Of a DNA stretch of 64,000 nt, positions 37,515 through 45,940 are shown piece after piece. The notes below the pieces were generated by a model, which worked only from the letters and a program-made list of their open reading frames with translations, was not told the DNA's origin and did not search any database. Both the position numbers and the translations under genes were made by a program. Each line of letters begins with the position of its first letter. Within the stretch, counting starts at the first letter, position 1. The DNA comes from CAVXUB01 sp963764805 (GTDB lineage Bacteria > Actinomycetota > Acidimicrobiia > Acidimicrobiales > Bog-793), in assembly GCA_963764805.1 (NCBI GenBank), contig CAVXUB010000002.1:769490-833489 (forward strand). The letters are read 5' to 3'.

Positions 37515-37750
37515 GCCCAATCTCCTTGGTGCGCTGTCGACCTTGCGACGTTGGCCGGGGTTCAACCTGACGATTGCGGCTGGGGTGTAGCGCGACAGAT
37601 TATTCCATCTCGCGCATATGCCGGGCGATCCGCAAGGTGCGGCCTGGGCGCGGAGTCGGCGATTCGAGCGATGCGCCGGCTTTGTGCTGGCTCAGCTCAT
37701 TCGAGCACAACACCGTCTGGGGTTGGTCTCACCGGTGATACGCTCATGTC

Positions 37751-37987
37751 ATGAGTGAGGTATCCATCCGGGACTTGCGCAACCACGGGGGCGAGGTCAT
37801 CAAGCGCGTGGAACGCGGCGAGCGGCTCACAGTCACACGCGACGGCCGCCAGGTGGCGGAACTGCGGCCCCTCGGTCCGCTCCCCGTCAAGGCCGCAGTC
37901 CTCATCGAACGCTGGTCCCGACTGCCTCGACTCGATCCCGCATGCCTACGCCGAGACCTCGACCAGGTCATCGACTCAAGCCCGTGA
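37751..37987 (+). CDS. Phd/YefM-type antitoxin
   Basis: 78 residues. 'SIRDLRNHGGEVIKRVERGERLTVTRDGRQVAEL' is the DNA-binding, toxin-neutralising N-terminus of the type II antitoxin family. The C-terminal 30 residues would wrap the toxin. The stop overlaps a GTG start of a VapC-like remnant (37984), the usual order. GATACGCT just upstream of the ATG may be the -10 box of a leaderless promoter. With its toxin broken it may now be an orphan. Confidence 0.85.
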   Translation: MSEVSIRDLRNHGGEVIKRVERGERLTVTRDGRQVAELRPLGPLPVKAAVLIERWSRLPRLDPACLRRDLDQVIDSSP

Positions 37988-38100
37988 CCGCGCTCGGGTT
38001 GCTGGATACATCGACCGTCGTTCTACTGGGCCGCCTCCAGGCAGAGGACCTGCCCGAAGAACCTCTGATCAGCGCAGTCACCCTGGCGGAGCTGTTCTGA
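37984..38100 (+). pseudogene. VapC-like PIN-domain toxin, truncated
   Basis: GTG 37984 opens VTALGLLDTSTVVLLG, the PIN-domain start with its first catalytic Asp, and 'EEPLISAVTLAELF' with the conserved Glu, then stops at 38098 after 38 codons. A working VapC is about 130 residues. The following sequence does not continue a PIN domain in any frame, so most of the toxin is lost. Confidence 0.7.
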
Positions 38101-38146
38101 CACCGAGCAGTCCGACGAGGCGGCCGGCTGTGAGATCGCAATCCTG

Positions 38147-38368
38147 GTGCATCGAAACGAGCTCAACGAGGTCTACGTCGGCATCCGCATCACAGGGCCG
38201 GTGGCGTACGACGTCACCGCTCTAATCCTCGACTGCGTCCCTGCTGTCGCCGACCGGAGCGGTTGGGGCCTCGACTCGATGCCCGATCGCTCAGCGGCGG
38301 CCGGCGAGTTGGTCTGGTCGAACCTGCTCGACGGAGCGGTCCTCGATGGTCTCCTCGGCGAAGGCTGA
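38147..38368 (+). CDS. Hypothetical protein after the VapBC remnant
   Basis: 73 residues from ATG 38147 (MHRNELNEVYVGIRI); the same frame is open and coherent back to 38099 ('DEAAGCEIAILV'), so a longer original is possible. It is acidic, with 'VAYDVTALILDCVPAVADRSGWGLD'. I do not recognise it. It ends 56 bases before the HEPN gene. Confidence 0.4.
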   Translation: MHRNELNEVYVGIRITGPVAYDVTALILDCVPAVADRSGWGLDSMPDRSAAAGELVWSNLLDGAVLDGLLGEG

Positions 38369-38424
38369 CTAGTAGCCGGGAGCTCGTGTTCGGAAAAGCC
38401 GTCGGACCTGCAAGGATTGAACGG

Positions 38425-39048
38425 GTGGTCGAAAACGCGTGGGATCAGGTCGGCCGGGCGCTCGAGGTGCTCGCCGCCGGCTTAGCACCGTTTGTCGGGC
38501 AGCGGATGTCCGACGTCGAGAGGCGGGCTCTCAAAGACCCGAGGTTCCAGCTGAAAGTCATGATCGAGGCGTGGAACGCCTTCAGCCCTCCGCTGACGAA
38601 GATGGAGCGCAACCTGGTTTTTGAGCTACGCGAGACCGGCAACCGGTGGGCCCACTACGAGCCGCTTACCGATGACGACGTCGATCGAGCGCTGGACTCC
38701 GTCGAACGACTGCTGGCCGCGGCCGGCGCTCCGGAGGCCGCCGTGGTTCGGGAGGCCAAAGCCGAGCTGCGCCGTAGCCGTTACGTACACGACAGTCAAC
38801 ACGGGGACAGCGGTGCCCCTCCCGATCCGCACTCCTCACCGTCGCGGGGCCAACCTCACGACGCCGAGGGACATGAAGCGGCCGTCGCCTCAAGGGCAGG
38901 CAGTTTCTCGCCCGGAGGGTCTGCTGCGCCGTCTCGGCGTAGTGGCGGAATGGCGCTGGGCAGAGAGAACTGGCGGCTGATCCTTGCGGCCGCGCGAAGC
39001 GCTGACCGCGGCAGGCCAGACCCCGTTCACCCGCATCGGCGTCTATGA
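38425..39048 (+). CDS. Swt1-type HEPN domain protein, short
   Basis: About 207 residues. Residues 1-110 match the Swt1-like HEPN domain: 'VENAWDQVGRALEVLAAGL', 'FQLKVMIEAWNAFSPPL' and 'LVFELRETGNRWAHYEPLTDDDVDRALDSVERLL'. The R-x6-H of RETGNRWAH is the predicted RNase motif. In actinobacteria this domain usually heads long helicase, ATPase or nuclease proteins linked to phage defence. Here it is followed only by a Ser/Pro/His-rich tail that is probably not real, so the partner domain seems lost or encoded separately. GTG 38425 is chosen; GTG 38387 is possible. Confidence 0.65.
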   Translation: MVENAWDQVGRALEVLAAGLAPFVGQRMSDVERRALKDPRFQLKVMIEAWNAFSPPLTKMERNLVFELRETGNRWAHYEPLTDDDVDRALDSVERLLAAAGAPEAAVVREAKAELRRSRYVHDSQHGDSGAPPDPHSSPSRGQPHDAEGHEAAVASRAGSFSPGGSAAPSRRSGGMALGRENWRLILAAARSADRGRPDPVHPHRRL

Positions 39049-39214
39049 GTGGATCTGGCGGCGTTATCCACGCGAGGAGCATGACCGACCCAGCCTCGAT
39101 CCGACCTTTCAAGGCATGGTCAGGAACGCCACCGGCGGGCCGAGGAGTGCCGGAGGGACACCGCTGCTTCGGGTTGACCGAGGACTCTACGTGCTGGCTG
39201 ACGGCCAGCGGTGA
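38984..39214 (+). CDS. Small winged-helix-like protein (DUF7669-like)
   Basis: About 76 residues: 'EALTAAGQTPFTRIGVYEWIW', 'RPSLDPTFQGMVRNATGG' and 'GTPLLRVDRGLYVLAD'. The pattern, with an FT-start, a conserved T/I-rich middle and a terminal 'R-G-L-Y-V-L', resembles the small winged-helix domain found next to restriction-type nucleases. The start is TTG 38984 or earlier, in overlap with the end of the HEPN frame, which suggests the HEPN frame's last 60 codons are not genuine. Confidence 0.5.
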   Translation: MRPREALTAAGQTPFTRIGVYEWIWRRYPREEHDRPSLDPTFQGMVRNATGGPRSAGGTPLLRVDRGLYVLADGQR

Positions 39215-39258
39215 CGACCACCGGTCCGTGCCCTGCCGACGACGCGAGGCGTAACCAC

Positions 39259-39759
39259 TCAAGGCGAGAGGTCCGGCGACGATGAAGGGAGGTCGGGAAG
39301 AGGAACGGGCTGTTCCGCTGACATCTCATTCTCCGCTGCAATTCTGAGAAAGTCCTTCGTCAACTCTTCGGCCGGGTGAGTCCCACTCTCCACTTGCGCC
39401 AATCGATAGAGAAGCTGGCGACAGGCCAGAGCGAGGAACAGGACCTCTCGCCGATGAAGAGGAGCATCTGTCAAGGAGCCGACGACCTTGCGCCCCTCGT
39501 GCCAGTCCTGGCGAGCTGTCAGGGCCCCGATCTCATTCCACACATTTCGTGAGACGTTGAGTGTCGCCTGGGCCGCCGCACTTCCGCCGAAATGGGCTTC
39601 GAGAACCTCACGCTCCCAATATGCAAGGGTCGTAATCGGTTCTCTTCTAAGCAGACCACGACTGAGACGAAGCCGCACCTGACGCACGATTTCGCTGGAC
39701 GTCGGGGTCGCTCCCGCCGTCGGCGAGATTCGCTCAACTGGCGGTGGGCCGCCGTGCAT
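39259..39759 (-). CDS. Hypothetical protein
   Basis: 166 residues, helical, with 'PITTLAYWEREVLEAHFGGS', 'SRNVWNEIGALTARQDWHE' and 'HRREVLFLALACRQLLYRL'. The first 20 residues overlap the end of the preceding gene and are probably not translated; a start near the 'VRQVRLRLSRGLL' region is likelier. Not recognised. It forms a two-gene minus-strand unit with the next entry. Confidence 0.5.
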   Translation of the reverse strand: MHGGPPPVERISPTAGATPTSSEIVRQVRLRLSRGLLRREPITTLAYWEREVLEAHFGGSAAAQATLNVSRNVWNEIGALTARQDWHEGRKVVGSLTDAPLHRREVLFLALACRQLLYRLAQVESGTHPAEELTKDFLRIAAENEMSAEQPVPLPDLPSSSPDLSP

Positions 39760-40472
39760 CCTGATCGGATCCGAGCGGGGTGTCGGGATCGATCTGCCAC
39801 AGGGCGCCGCCGGGAGCGCCGGTGCACTGAGAACGCCGGTATTGCAAACCGAAACCGTATCCGCCCAGGGTCTCGGCCTCGAATCGCCACGCTGCTGCTT
39901 CCTCCTCGAACCGCGGACCGGGCAGCCCGGACGTCGTCGAACTCGACTTCGGGCCGGGCGACTACGGCCCTACCCGAAATCTCACAACTGAAAGTCGGCA
40001 GGGCGACGGACTGGGTTGGCAGCACCTCGGACAGCCGACGGGGGGACGGTACGTCGAGAATCGCATAGTGCAGCTCGTCGACCCTGTACTGCGTCGGCTC
40101 GGTGTGGAGCAGGGCTGGCGAAGTCGCCGCCAGTTCGCCGAGTCCGTACGTCCGGTAACAGCGGCTGAACAGGAACGGGAAGTCATAGTCCTGGACCACG
40201 GCCTTCTGGGCCTCGTCCGTCTCCAGACCGTTCTCCGTACCGGGCCAGGTCACCCACGTAGCGCCTCCGTCGTCGCTGTACTCGATGACAACCCGGTTCG
40301 CGATGTAGAGCACTCTGTGAGGCACATGGCCAGCGACAATCAAAGGTCTCCCGGCATACTCGCTACGCGCGTGCATCCCTCGGAGATGATCGATACGACG
40401 CCACTCCAGGGCGTCTTCGTCCGTCATGGTCTTCACCCCAGAGATCACTGACCGGTGTACCTCTGCTGTCAC
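39734..40472 (-). CDS. Hypothetical protein, frameshifted
   Basis: About 245 residues. GTG 40472 follows AGGAGA by five bases. The first 180 residues are coherent ('PHRVLYIANRVVIEYSDDG', 'FLFSRCYRTYGLGELAA', 'YRVDELHYAILDVP'); near 39925 the frame changes to 'EEAAAWRFEAETLGGYGFGL' and 'GGALWQIDPDTPLGSDQD', stopping at 39734. No family recognised. The stop overlaps the following gene's frame, so the pair is probably one operon. 40473-40669 is empty. Confidence 0.5.
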
Positions 40473-40669
40473 GTGGTCTCCTGCGCGATGGATCGAAATC
40501 GGGCAAACGTTGCCGGTGGCGGCACTGCCAGTCTCCTCGAGTCGGCCGACGGCGGATATCGGGGAGGTCGGTCGGGTGTGCGAGCTGGTTCGCTCGGTAA
40601 CCCGACCTCACCTCACGTCACCCAAGCGGCGCCGCCCTGTCGCTCGCGGCCCGGATTCCCGCGTCGGCT

Positions 40670-40775
40670 TGTGACATTTCGACACAACCATGTGACATTG
40701 GGCGCAATCTTTGTGACATTTCGACGCAACCGTTGTGACATTCGGACGCAATTTCCTGGGACACGCTGGTGCAAC
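40670..40775 (+). repeat. Four tandem 21-22-base units at the right edge of the accessory region
   Basis: Units start at 40670, 40691, 40712 and 40734, each beginning TGTGACATT and containing a (G/C)GnCGCAA-like core; a weak fifth (TGGGACACGCTGGTGCAA) starts at 40757. The period equals two helical turns. The same motif occurs inverted at 27819-27901. There is no unique spacer, so it is not CRISPR. The array abuts the nrdJ stop at 40783. Confidence 0.85.
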
Positions 40776-40782
40776 TGCACAG

Positions 40783-43700
40783 CTATGAGCACCCGCTAGT
40801 GGCGCCACAGCTGGGACAGGCGTAGCAGGAGCCGGCCCGCTGCATGAGGTTGCCGCAGGCGTAGCAGAACGGCGCATCCCTCGCCTCGGTCCGAGCCAGC
40901 GGCTCGTGCGGTCGCGACTGAGCGGCCTCCGTGGAATCGCCGCCGTGGCCGAAGTGCTCGGTCTCCCGACGGGCGGCCTCCGCAACGTCAGCCTCGTCCA
41001 GACCGGGCAGCGTCGGTTGGGTGCGCTCGTGGGTCGACAGCACGCCGAGCTCCAACCTCTCGTCGAAGGAGAGGTACTCGAGAGCCAGGCGCCGGAAGAT
41101 GTAGTCGACCAGGCTGGACGCCAGCCTCAACTCGGCGTCGTCGGTGATCCCAGCCGGCTCGAAGCGCATGTTCGTGTACTTCCGCACGAACGTCGACAGC
41201 GGGACCCCGTGCTGCAGCCCGAGGCTCACCGAGATCGAGAAGGCATCCATCACGCCCGACAGCGTCGAGCCCTGCTTGGAGACCTTCATGAACACCTCGC
41301 CGGGGTGCCCGTCCTCGTACTCGCCGACCGTGACGTACCCTTCGCAATCGGCGACGCGGAAGGCGAAGGTCTTCGAGTTCCGGCGGCGAGGAAGGCGCTT
41401 GCGGGTTGTGGCGGCCGGCGCATCGACGCCCTTCGCCTGCAATGCAGCCTCCAGCTCGACGACCTTTGCGGCGAGCTCTGCCTCGCTGGGCGACGGGACG
41501 TGGGCGGCGCCCTCAGTCGATCCACCGCCTGCGTCGGCACCGGCCCTCTTGGTGGTCGAGAGCGGCTGCGCCACCTTGCAGTTGTCGCGGTAGATGGCGA
41601 CCGCCTTCAGACCGAGACGCCACGCATCGATGTGCAGTTGCTCGACCTCGTCGACCGTCAGCTCCTCCGGCACGTTCACCGTCTTGCTGATGGCACCGGA
41701 GATGAACGGCTGGGCCGCGCCCATCATCATGATGTGGCCCTTGTAGTGGATCGTGTTGTCGCCCATCGAGCAGGCGAAGACAGGGAGGTGCTCAGCGCTG
41801 AGGTGCGGCGCACCGACGATCGACTTGTGCTCGTCGATGTAGGCGACGATCTCGGCGACCTGCTCCTCGTCGTAACCGAGCTTGCGCAGCGCACGAGGCA
41901 CCGTCTGGTTGACGATCGACATCGTCCCGCCGCCGACCAGCTTCTTCGTCTTCACCAGCCCGAGATCCGGCTCGATGCCGGTCGTGTCACAGTCCATGAG
42001 GAAAGATATGGTTCCGGTCGGCGCCAACACGGTGGCCTGCGAATTGCGCACGCCGTGGGCCTCGGCGAGCTCGACTGCCGTGTCCCACGACTCCTGTGCC
42101 GCCGAGAGCAGAGCCGTCGGGACCTTCTCCTCGTCGATGCTGGCGACAGCCGCACGATGCATGCGAAGGACCTCGACCATCGGCTCGGCGTTCTCGTGGA
42201 ACCCGGCGAAGGCACCCATGCGGGCGGCGGTGCGTGCGGACGTCGCATAGGCGTGGCCGGTCATCAGGGCCGTGATGGCGGCCGCCCAGGCACGGCCCTC
42301 GTCTGAGTCGTAGGGAAGGCCCTCCGCCATCAACAACGCGCCGAGGTTGGCGTAGCCCAAGCCGAGCTGCCGGAAGCGGCGCGTCGTCTCGGCGAGCTTC
42401 TCGGTCGGGTAGTCGGCGTTCCCGACGATGATCTCCTGAGCCGTGAACACGACCTCCACCGCCGCCTTGAAGCCGTCGACGTCGAACTCGCCCGACTCGT
42501 CGAGGAACTTCAGGAGATTCAGGGAGGCGAGATTACAGGACGAGTTGTCGAGGTGAACGTACTCGGAGCAGTTACGGACGACGATGCCGTCGACGACGTA
42601 AGAGTGGTTCCGCGGCTCGGTCAGGTTGAATGTGAGTTCCACACCGTCGTCGACCCGCTCGACGAGCCGAGCCGTGGTGGCCACCTTGTAGAAACCGAAG
42701 CGCCGATCGAGGATCGCTTCGCTCAACAGCGCCGCTTTGCGGGACAACGAGAAACCGACGTGCTCCGCGAACCTCAGCATCGATGACGAGGTGATCCGCA
42801 GGTCGTAGGAAGCAGACCTTCCGTAGGTGACGGACTCACCAGTCTTGTTGACGTATGGGAGATGGCCGGAGGCGCTGCCTCCGTGGACTCGATAGACGCG
42901 GCTCGCGATCCCGAACGTCGTGAGCAGCCGCTGCACGCCTTGTAGGAGCTCGCGAGATGTCGATCCGAGACCGACATAGCAGCCCTTGTCGTGGTTCACG
43001 ACCGCGCAACCGTCGGCGTCGAAGAGCCCCTGCAGGAAGGACCCGACTATGTCCGCCGGCGCCTGCTCGATGGCCCATGGCACGGTCTTCTCGGGCCCCT
43101 TCACCGACTTGATGCCTAGCGCCTCGAGGAACAGCTTGAACGGCCGGCGCCCCAACCGGAGCTGCGCTGTCCCGTTCCCCTGTTCCGAGATCTTGAGCGG
43201 CCGGTCACCATTGATCCACTCCACCAACTCGGCGTGTCGCGGGAGGATCTCCACACGATCCTCGGCGGAGCCGTAGATGGTCGTCGCGGTGCTGCCGGAG
43301 GTGGTCCCGTCGCCGACCAGCCATCCCAGGTAGTGCGCGAACTCAGGCGTCCACTCCTCGGGTAGACGAACCAGTTCCCCCTTGTCACCTTTGCTGTGGT
43401 ACTCCGCGACATCCGTGCTGACCGGGATAGTCATGTCGGCGCGCACAGCGGGCGCCGGCAGATCGAGGACCTTCACCTCGTCGCTCGCCACGAGGTCCCG
43501 CGCCTCCACGTAGCCGCGGTTGACCGTGAAGAGCCGGTGGCCGGGCGTACACCGTAACTGCATGCCGTTGTCGAAGGTCAGGCGGACGATCTCGTTGTAG
43601 CCCGTGATCATGAACGCCTCGGGTGACGTCAGGAGAACTTGATCGGCGGGATCTTCCACATTGGTGACATCGTGCGTGTACACCGCGAACTCCTCGCCCC

Positions 43701-45906
43701 CATGGACGCGGGTGAAGAGCTCGCCGAACGCCACCAGGCCCTTGTCCGTGTGGACCCGAGCAGAAGCGGGGAAGCACGGGTTACTCGCATTGATCCGGCC
43801 GGTATTAGGGGCGGTGTGCCACTTGTTTATCGTGGTGTCGAATTGCAACCCCGGGTCGGCGCATTCCCATGCCGCCTCAGCGATCTGCCGGAAGATGTCG
43901 CGAGCCTTGACGGTCTCGAGCACTCGCCCGTCCGTGCGTGCCGTGAGACTCCAGTCGCGGTCGTCGAGAACCGCCTGCATGAACTCATCGCTCGCCCGAA
44001 CGGAGTTGTTGGCGTTCTGGTACTGAGTCGAGTGGCTGTCAGCGCCGTCGAGATCCATGTCGAAGCCCGCCTGTGAGAGCACTCGGGCCTTGCGCTCCTC
44101 ACGCGCCTTGCACCAGATGAACTCCGCGATGTCTGGATGGTCGGCGTCGAGGATCACCATCTTCGCCGCCCGGCGCGTCTTGCCACCGGACTTGATGGTG
44201 CCTGCCGAGGCGTCGGCCCCCCTCATGAAGCTCACAGGGCCCGAGGCCGTCCCTCCCCCCGCCAGCAGCTCCTTCGAGCTGCGAATGCGCGACAGGTTCG
44301 TCCCCGCTCCGGAGCCGCCCTTGAAGATGTTGCCCTCCTCGACGTACCAGTTGAGGATGGAGTCCATCGTGTCGTCGACGGCGAGGATGAAACAGTTGTG
44401 CACACGAAGTGCACCCGAGAGATACTCGCCCGACTCGGTCTGGATGTCGAAGACGTCCATTTGGCCCAGCGATTCGATCGACTGAACCTCGAGCCTCTTC
44501 GAGACCCGCTCGGGGCGACCGGGAAGATCGAGAGAGCTCAACAGCTTGCTCGTCTTGTCTGGACCGATGAAGCCGATCTCGTCGGCAAATGCCTTCCGGT
44601 CCACCAGCGGGCGGATCGAGATGTTCCACGTTCCCTGGCGATCCGGGCGGGGATCTCGCTTCTGGCGGACCCGCGAGAAGATCCCGAAGCGACTGAGTAG
44701 GGCCTGCAGGCCCATGACCAGATCACGGCTGACCATGTCGAGGCCGATGACCGCCGAGCGCTCACGGACGCTTACGGAGCCCTCTGCCTGGAACACGCTC
44801 CGCAGGTAAGCCGCGACGACCGGGAGGGACGCCTCGAACAGCTGTGGAGGCACGGTCATCGCCGTCCCACGTGCACGTAGACCCCAACGGTCGACGAAGT
44901 CTTCCAACCCGCGCCCGTAAAGTCGATTGCGGCGGCAATCAAGGTCGGCGCCGATCGTGGGCACCGTGCGCTCGTGTCTATGCACATCTGGGAACACGAG
45001 GTCGATCGCTTTCAACACCCAAGCGCGCTCCGCCTCATTGACCGTCATCGCCTCGATCGTCAGGGAACGGTTGGTGCCCGAGTACTGACCGACGAAGCCG
45101 TCGCTCTGCAGCCATCCCGCGAGCGCAGCCTCGGCGACCGCGTGCTCGCTGATCTCTCCATTGCCCCAGGATTCCGTCCGGTGCCAGGCGAGCTGGTCGC
45201 CGGGGCGGAGGCGGGCCGCCTCGATGAACTGGCCGCACCCGTCGCCCGTCGCCCTCCACACCAGATGGTCGCCGGTCACTTCGAGCTCGTGGCCGGACTT
45301 GGTGCGAATCCGCATCACTTCCTTGCGACCATTGCGTTTGACGGCGACGATCTGCGTCACACCGCTCGCGTCGAAGACCTTCCGCCCCACTGCGCTCTCT
45401 TCGACGAGGCGTCCGATCGGCACCAGGCCCTCCGGCGTGCTCACAAGGGCTCCATACGGCTGGCATGCCGACCCTTGCTGTGGCACGCCTTTGACGCCGA
45501 TGTTGAACCACACCGGCGAGTTGAAGGCAGCCTTCTGATGGACGATCAGATGCTTCAGCTCGTCCGAGAATGCCGCCTGCTCCTCCTTGTCGACGAAGTA
45601 GCCGTCCTTGGCTCCCCAGGCGGTGATGGTGTCGACCACGCGGTCGACCACCTGCTTCAGCGAGGTCTCGCGCGCCTTGGATCCGAGCGTTCCGCGGAAG
45701 TACTTCTGGGCGAGGATGTTGGTCGCGTTCATCGACCAGGTCGACGGCACCTCCACGCCGATCTGCTCGAAGGCGACGGAGCCGTCGCGGTAGTCGGTGA
45801 TACGGGAGTCGCGCCTGTCCCACGCCACCTCTTCGTACGGATGGCGGCCGGCGGTCGTGAACCTGCGGCGGATCCCAATGCTCAGGCGATCTCCGGCGAC
45901 AGCCAT
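40783..45906 (-). CDS. nrdJ: Class II (vitamin B12-dependent) ribonucleoside-diphosphate reductase with two inteins
   Basis: Reduces ribonucleotides to deoxyribonucleotides using adenosylcobalamin. The precursor is 1707 residues; removing inteins 148-504 and 711-1112 leaves 948, the normal size of actinobacterial NrdJ. Exteins include 'GSGAGTNLSRIRSSKELL', 'NPCSEY' (radical Cys, joined after splicing), 'DNSSCNLASLNLL' and 'LAPTGTISFLMDCDTTGIEP'. The C-terminal region is a zinc-ribbon-like set (CYACGNLMQRAGSCYACPSC) thought to pass electrons. GGAGGG lies 8 bases before ATG 45906. Two NrdR-like boxes stand upstream. Unlike many neighbours it has no frameshift in 5.1 kb. Confidence 0.95.
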   Translation of the reverse strand: MAVAGDRLSIGIRRRFTTAGRHPYEEVAWDRRDSRITDYRDGSVAFEQIGVEVPSTWSMNATNILAQKYFRGTLGSKARETSLKQVVDRVVDTITAWGAKDGYFVDKEEQAAFSDELKHLIVHQKAAFNSPVWFNIGVKGVPQQGSACQPYGALVSTPEGLVPIGRLVEESAVGRKVFDASGVTQIVAVKRNGRKEVMRIRTKSGHELEVTGDHLVWRATGDGCGQFIEAARLRPGDQLAWHRTESWGNGEISEHAVAEAALAGWLQSDGFVGQYSGTNRSLTIEAMTVNEAERAWVLKAIDLVFPDVHRHERTVPTIGADLDCRRNRLYGRGLEDFVDRWGLRARGTAMTVPPQLFEASLPVVAAYLRSVFQAEGSVSVRERSAVIGLDMVSRDLVMGLQALLSRFGIFSRVRQKRDPRPDRQGTWNISIRPLVDRKAFADEIGFIGPDKTSKLLSSLDLPGRPERVSKRLEVQSIESLGQMDVFDIQTESGEYLSGALRVHNCFILAVDDTMDSILNWYVEEGNIFKGGSGAGTNLSRIRSSKELLAGGGTASGPVSFMRGADASAGTIKSGGKTRRAAKMVILDADHPDIAEFIWCKAREERKARVLSQAGFDMDLDGADSHSTQYQNANNSVRASDEFMQAVLDDRDWSLTARTDGRVLETVKARDIFRQIAEAAWECADPGLQFDTTINKWHTAPNTGRINASNPCFPASARVHTDKGLVAFGELFTRVHGGEEFAVYTHDVTNVEDPADQVLLTSPEAFMITGYNEIVRLTFDNGMQLRCTPGHRLFTVNRGYVEARDLVASDEVKVLDLPAPAVRADMTIPVSTDVAEYHSKGDKGELVRLPEEWTPEFAHYLGWLVGDGTTSGSTATTIYGSAEDRVEILPRHAELVEWINGDRPLKISEQGNGTAQLRLGRRPFKLFLEALGIKSVKGPEKTVPWAIEQAPADIVGSFLQGLFDADGCAVVNHDKGCYVGLGSTSRELLQGVQRLLTTFGIASRVYRVHGGSASGHLPYVNKTGESVTYGRSASYDLRITSSSMLRFAEHVGFSLSRKAALLSEAILDRRFGFYKVATTARLVERVDDGVELTFNLTEPRNHSYVVDGIVVRNCSEYVHLDNSSCNLASLNLLKFLDESGEFDVDGFKAAVEVVFTAQEIIVGNADYPTEKLAETTRRFRQLGLGYANLGALLMAEGLPYDSDEGRAWAAAITALMTGHAYATSARTAARMGAFAGFHENAEPMVEVLRMHRAAVASIDEEKVPTALLSAAQESWDTAVELAEAHGVRNSQATVLAPTGTISFLMDCDTTGIEPDLGLVKTKKLVGGGTMSIVNQTVPRALRKLGYDEEQVAEIVAYIDEHKSIVGAPHLSAEHLPVFACSMGDNTIHYKGHIMMMGAAQPFISGAISKTVNVPEELTVDEVEQLHIDAWRLGLKAVAIYRDNCKVAQPLSTTKRAGADAGGGSTEGAAHVPSPSEAELAAKVVELEAALQAKGVDAPAATTRKRLPRRRNSKTFAFRVADCEGYVTVGEYEDGHPGEVFMKVSKQGSTLSGVMDAFSISVSLGLQHGVPLSTFVRKYTNMRFEPAGITDDAELRLASSLVDYIFRRLALEYLSFDERLELGVLSTHERTQPTLPGLDEADVAEAARRETEHFGHGGDSTEAAQSRPHEPLARTEARDAPFCYACGNLMQRAGSCYACPSCGATSGCS
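42571..43776 (-). other. NrdJ intein 2 (LAGLIDADG-type, 402 residues)
   Basis: Residues 711-1112. It starts with Cys (CFPASARVHTDKG) after NASNP and ends 'YVVDGIVVRN' before Cys1113 of extein CSEY. Block B is 'MQLRCTPGHRLFTV'; endonuclease motifs are 'LGWLVGDGTTSG' and 'LQGLFDADGCAV'. The +1 Cys is the predicted thiyl-radical cysteine (NPCSE, equivalent to E. coli Cys439), so no active enzyme can exist without splicing. Confidence 0.93.
44395..45465 (-). other. NrdJ intein 1 (LAGLIDADG-type, 357 residues)
   Basis: Protein-splicing element, residues 148-504. It starts with Cys (CQPYGALVSTPEG) and ends VHN before Cys505 of the extein (CFILAVDD). Block B is 'GHELEVTGDHLVW'. Endonuclease blocks are 'LAGWLQSDGFV' and 'LRSVFQAEGSV', so it probably still carries a homing nuclease. 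The insertion point is the conserved Cys of the redox-active pair (E. coli NrdA Cys225 equivalent, by analogy). Confidence 0.93.
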
Positions 45907-45940
45907 TCTTCGTCTCCCTCCTGGAGTCCAAACGCTTCAA

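Noticed and set aside
37078..37740. Possible diverged repeat (GTCTGGG...GGTC-like) between two intergenic stretches
   Set aside because: Matches are short and scattered; not convincing by eye.
40670..40755. CRISPR-like direct repeats
   Set aside because: The units are contiguous with a 21-22-base period and no unique spacers, and no cas genes are near.
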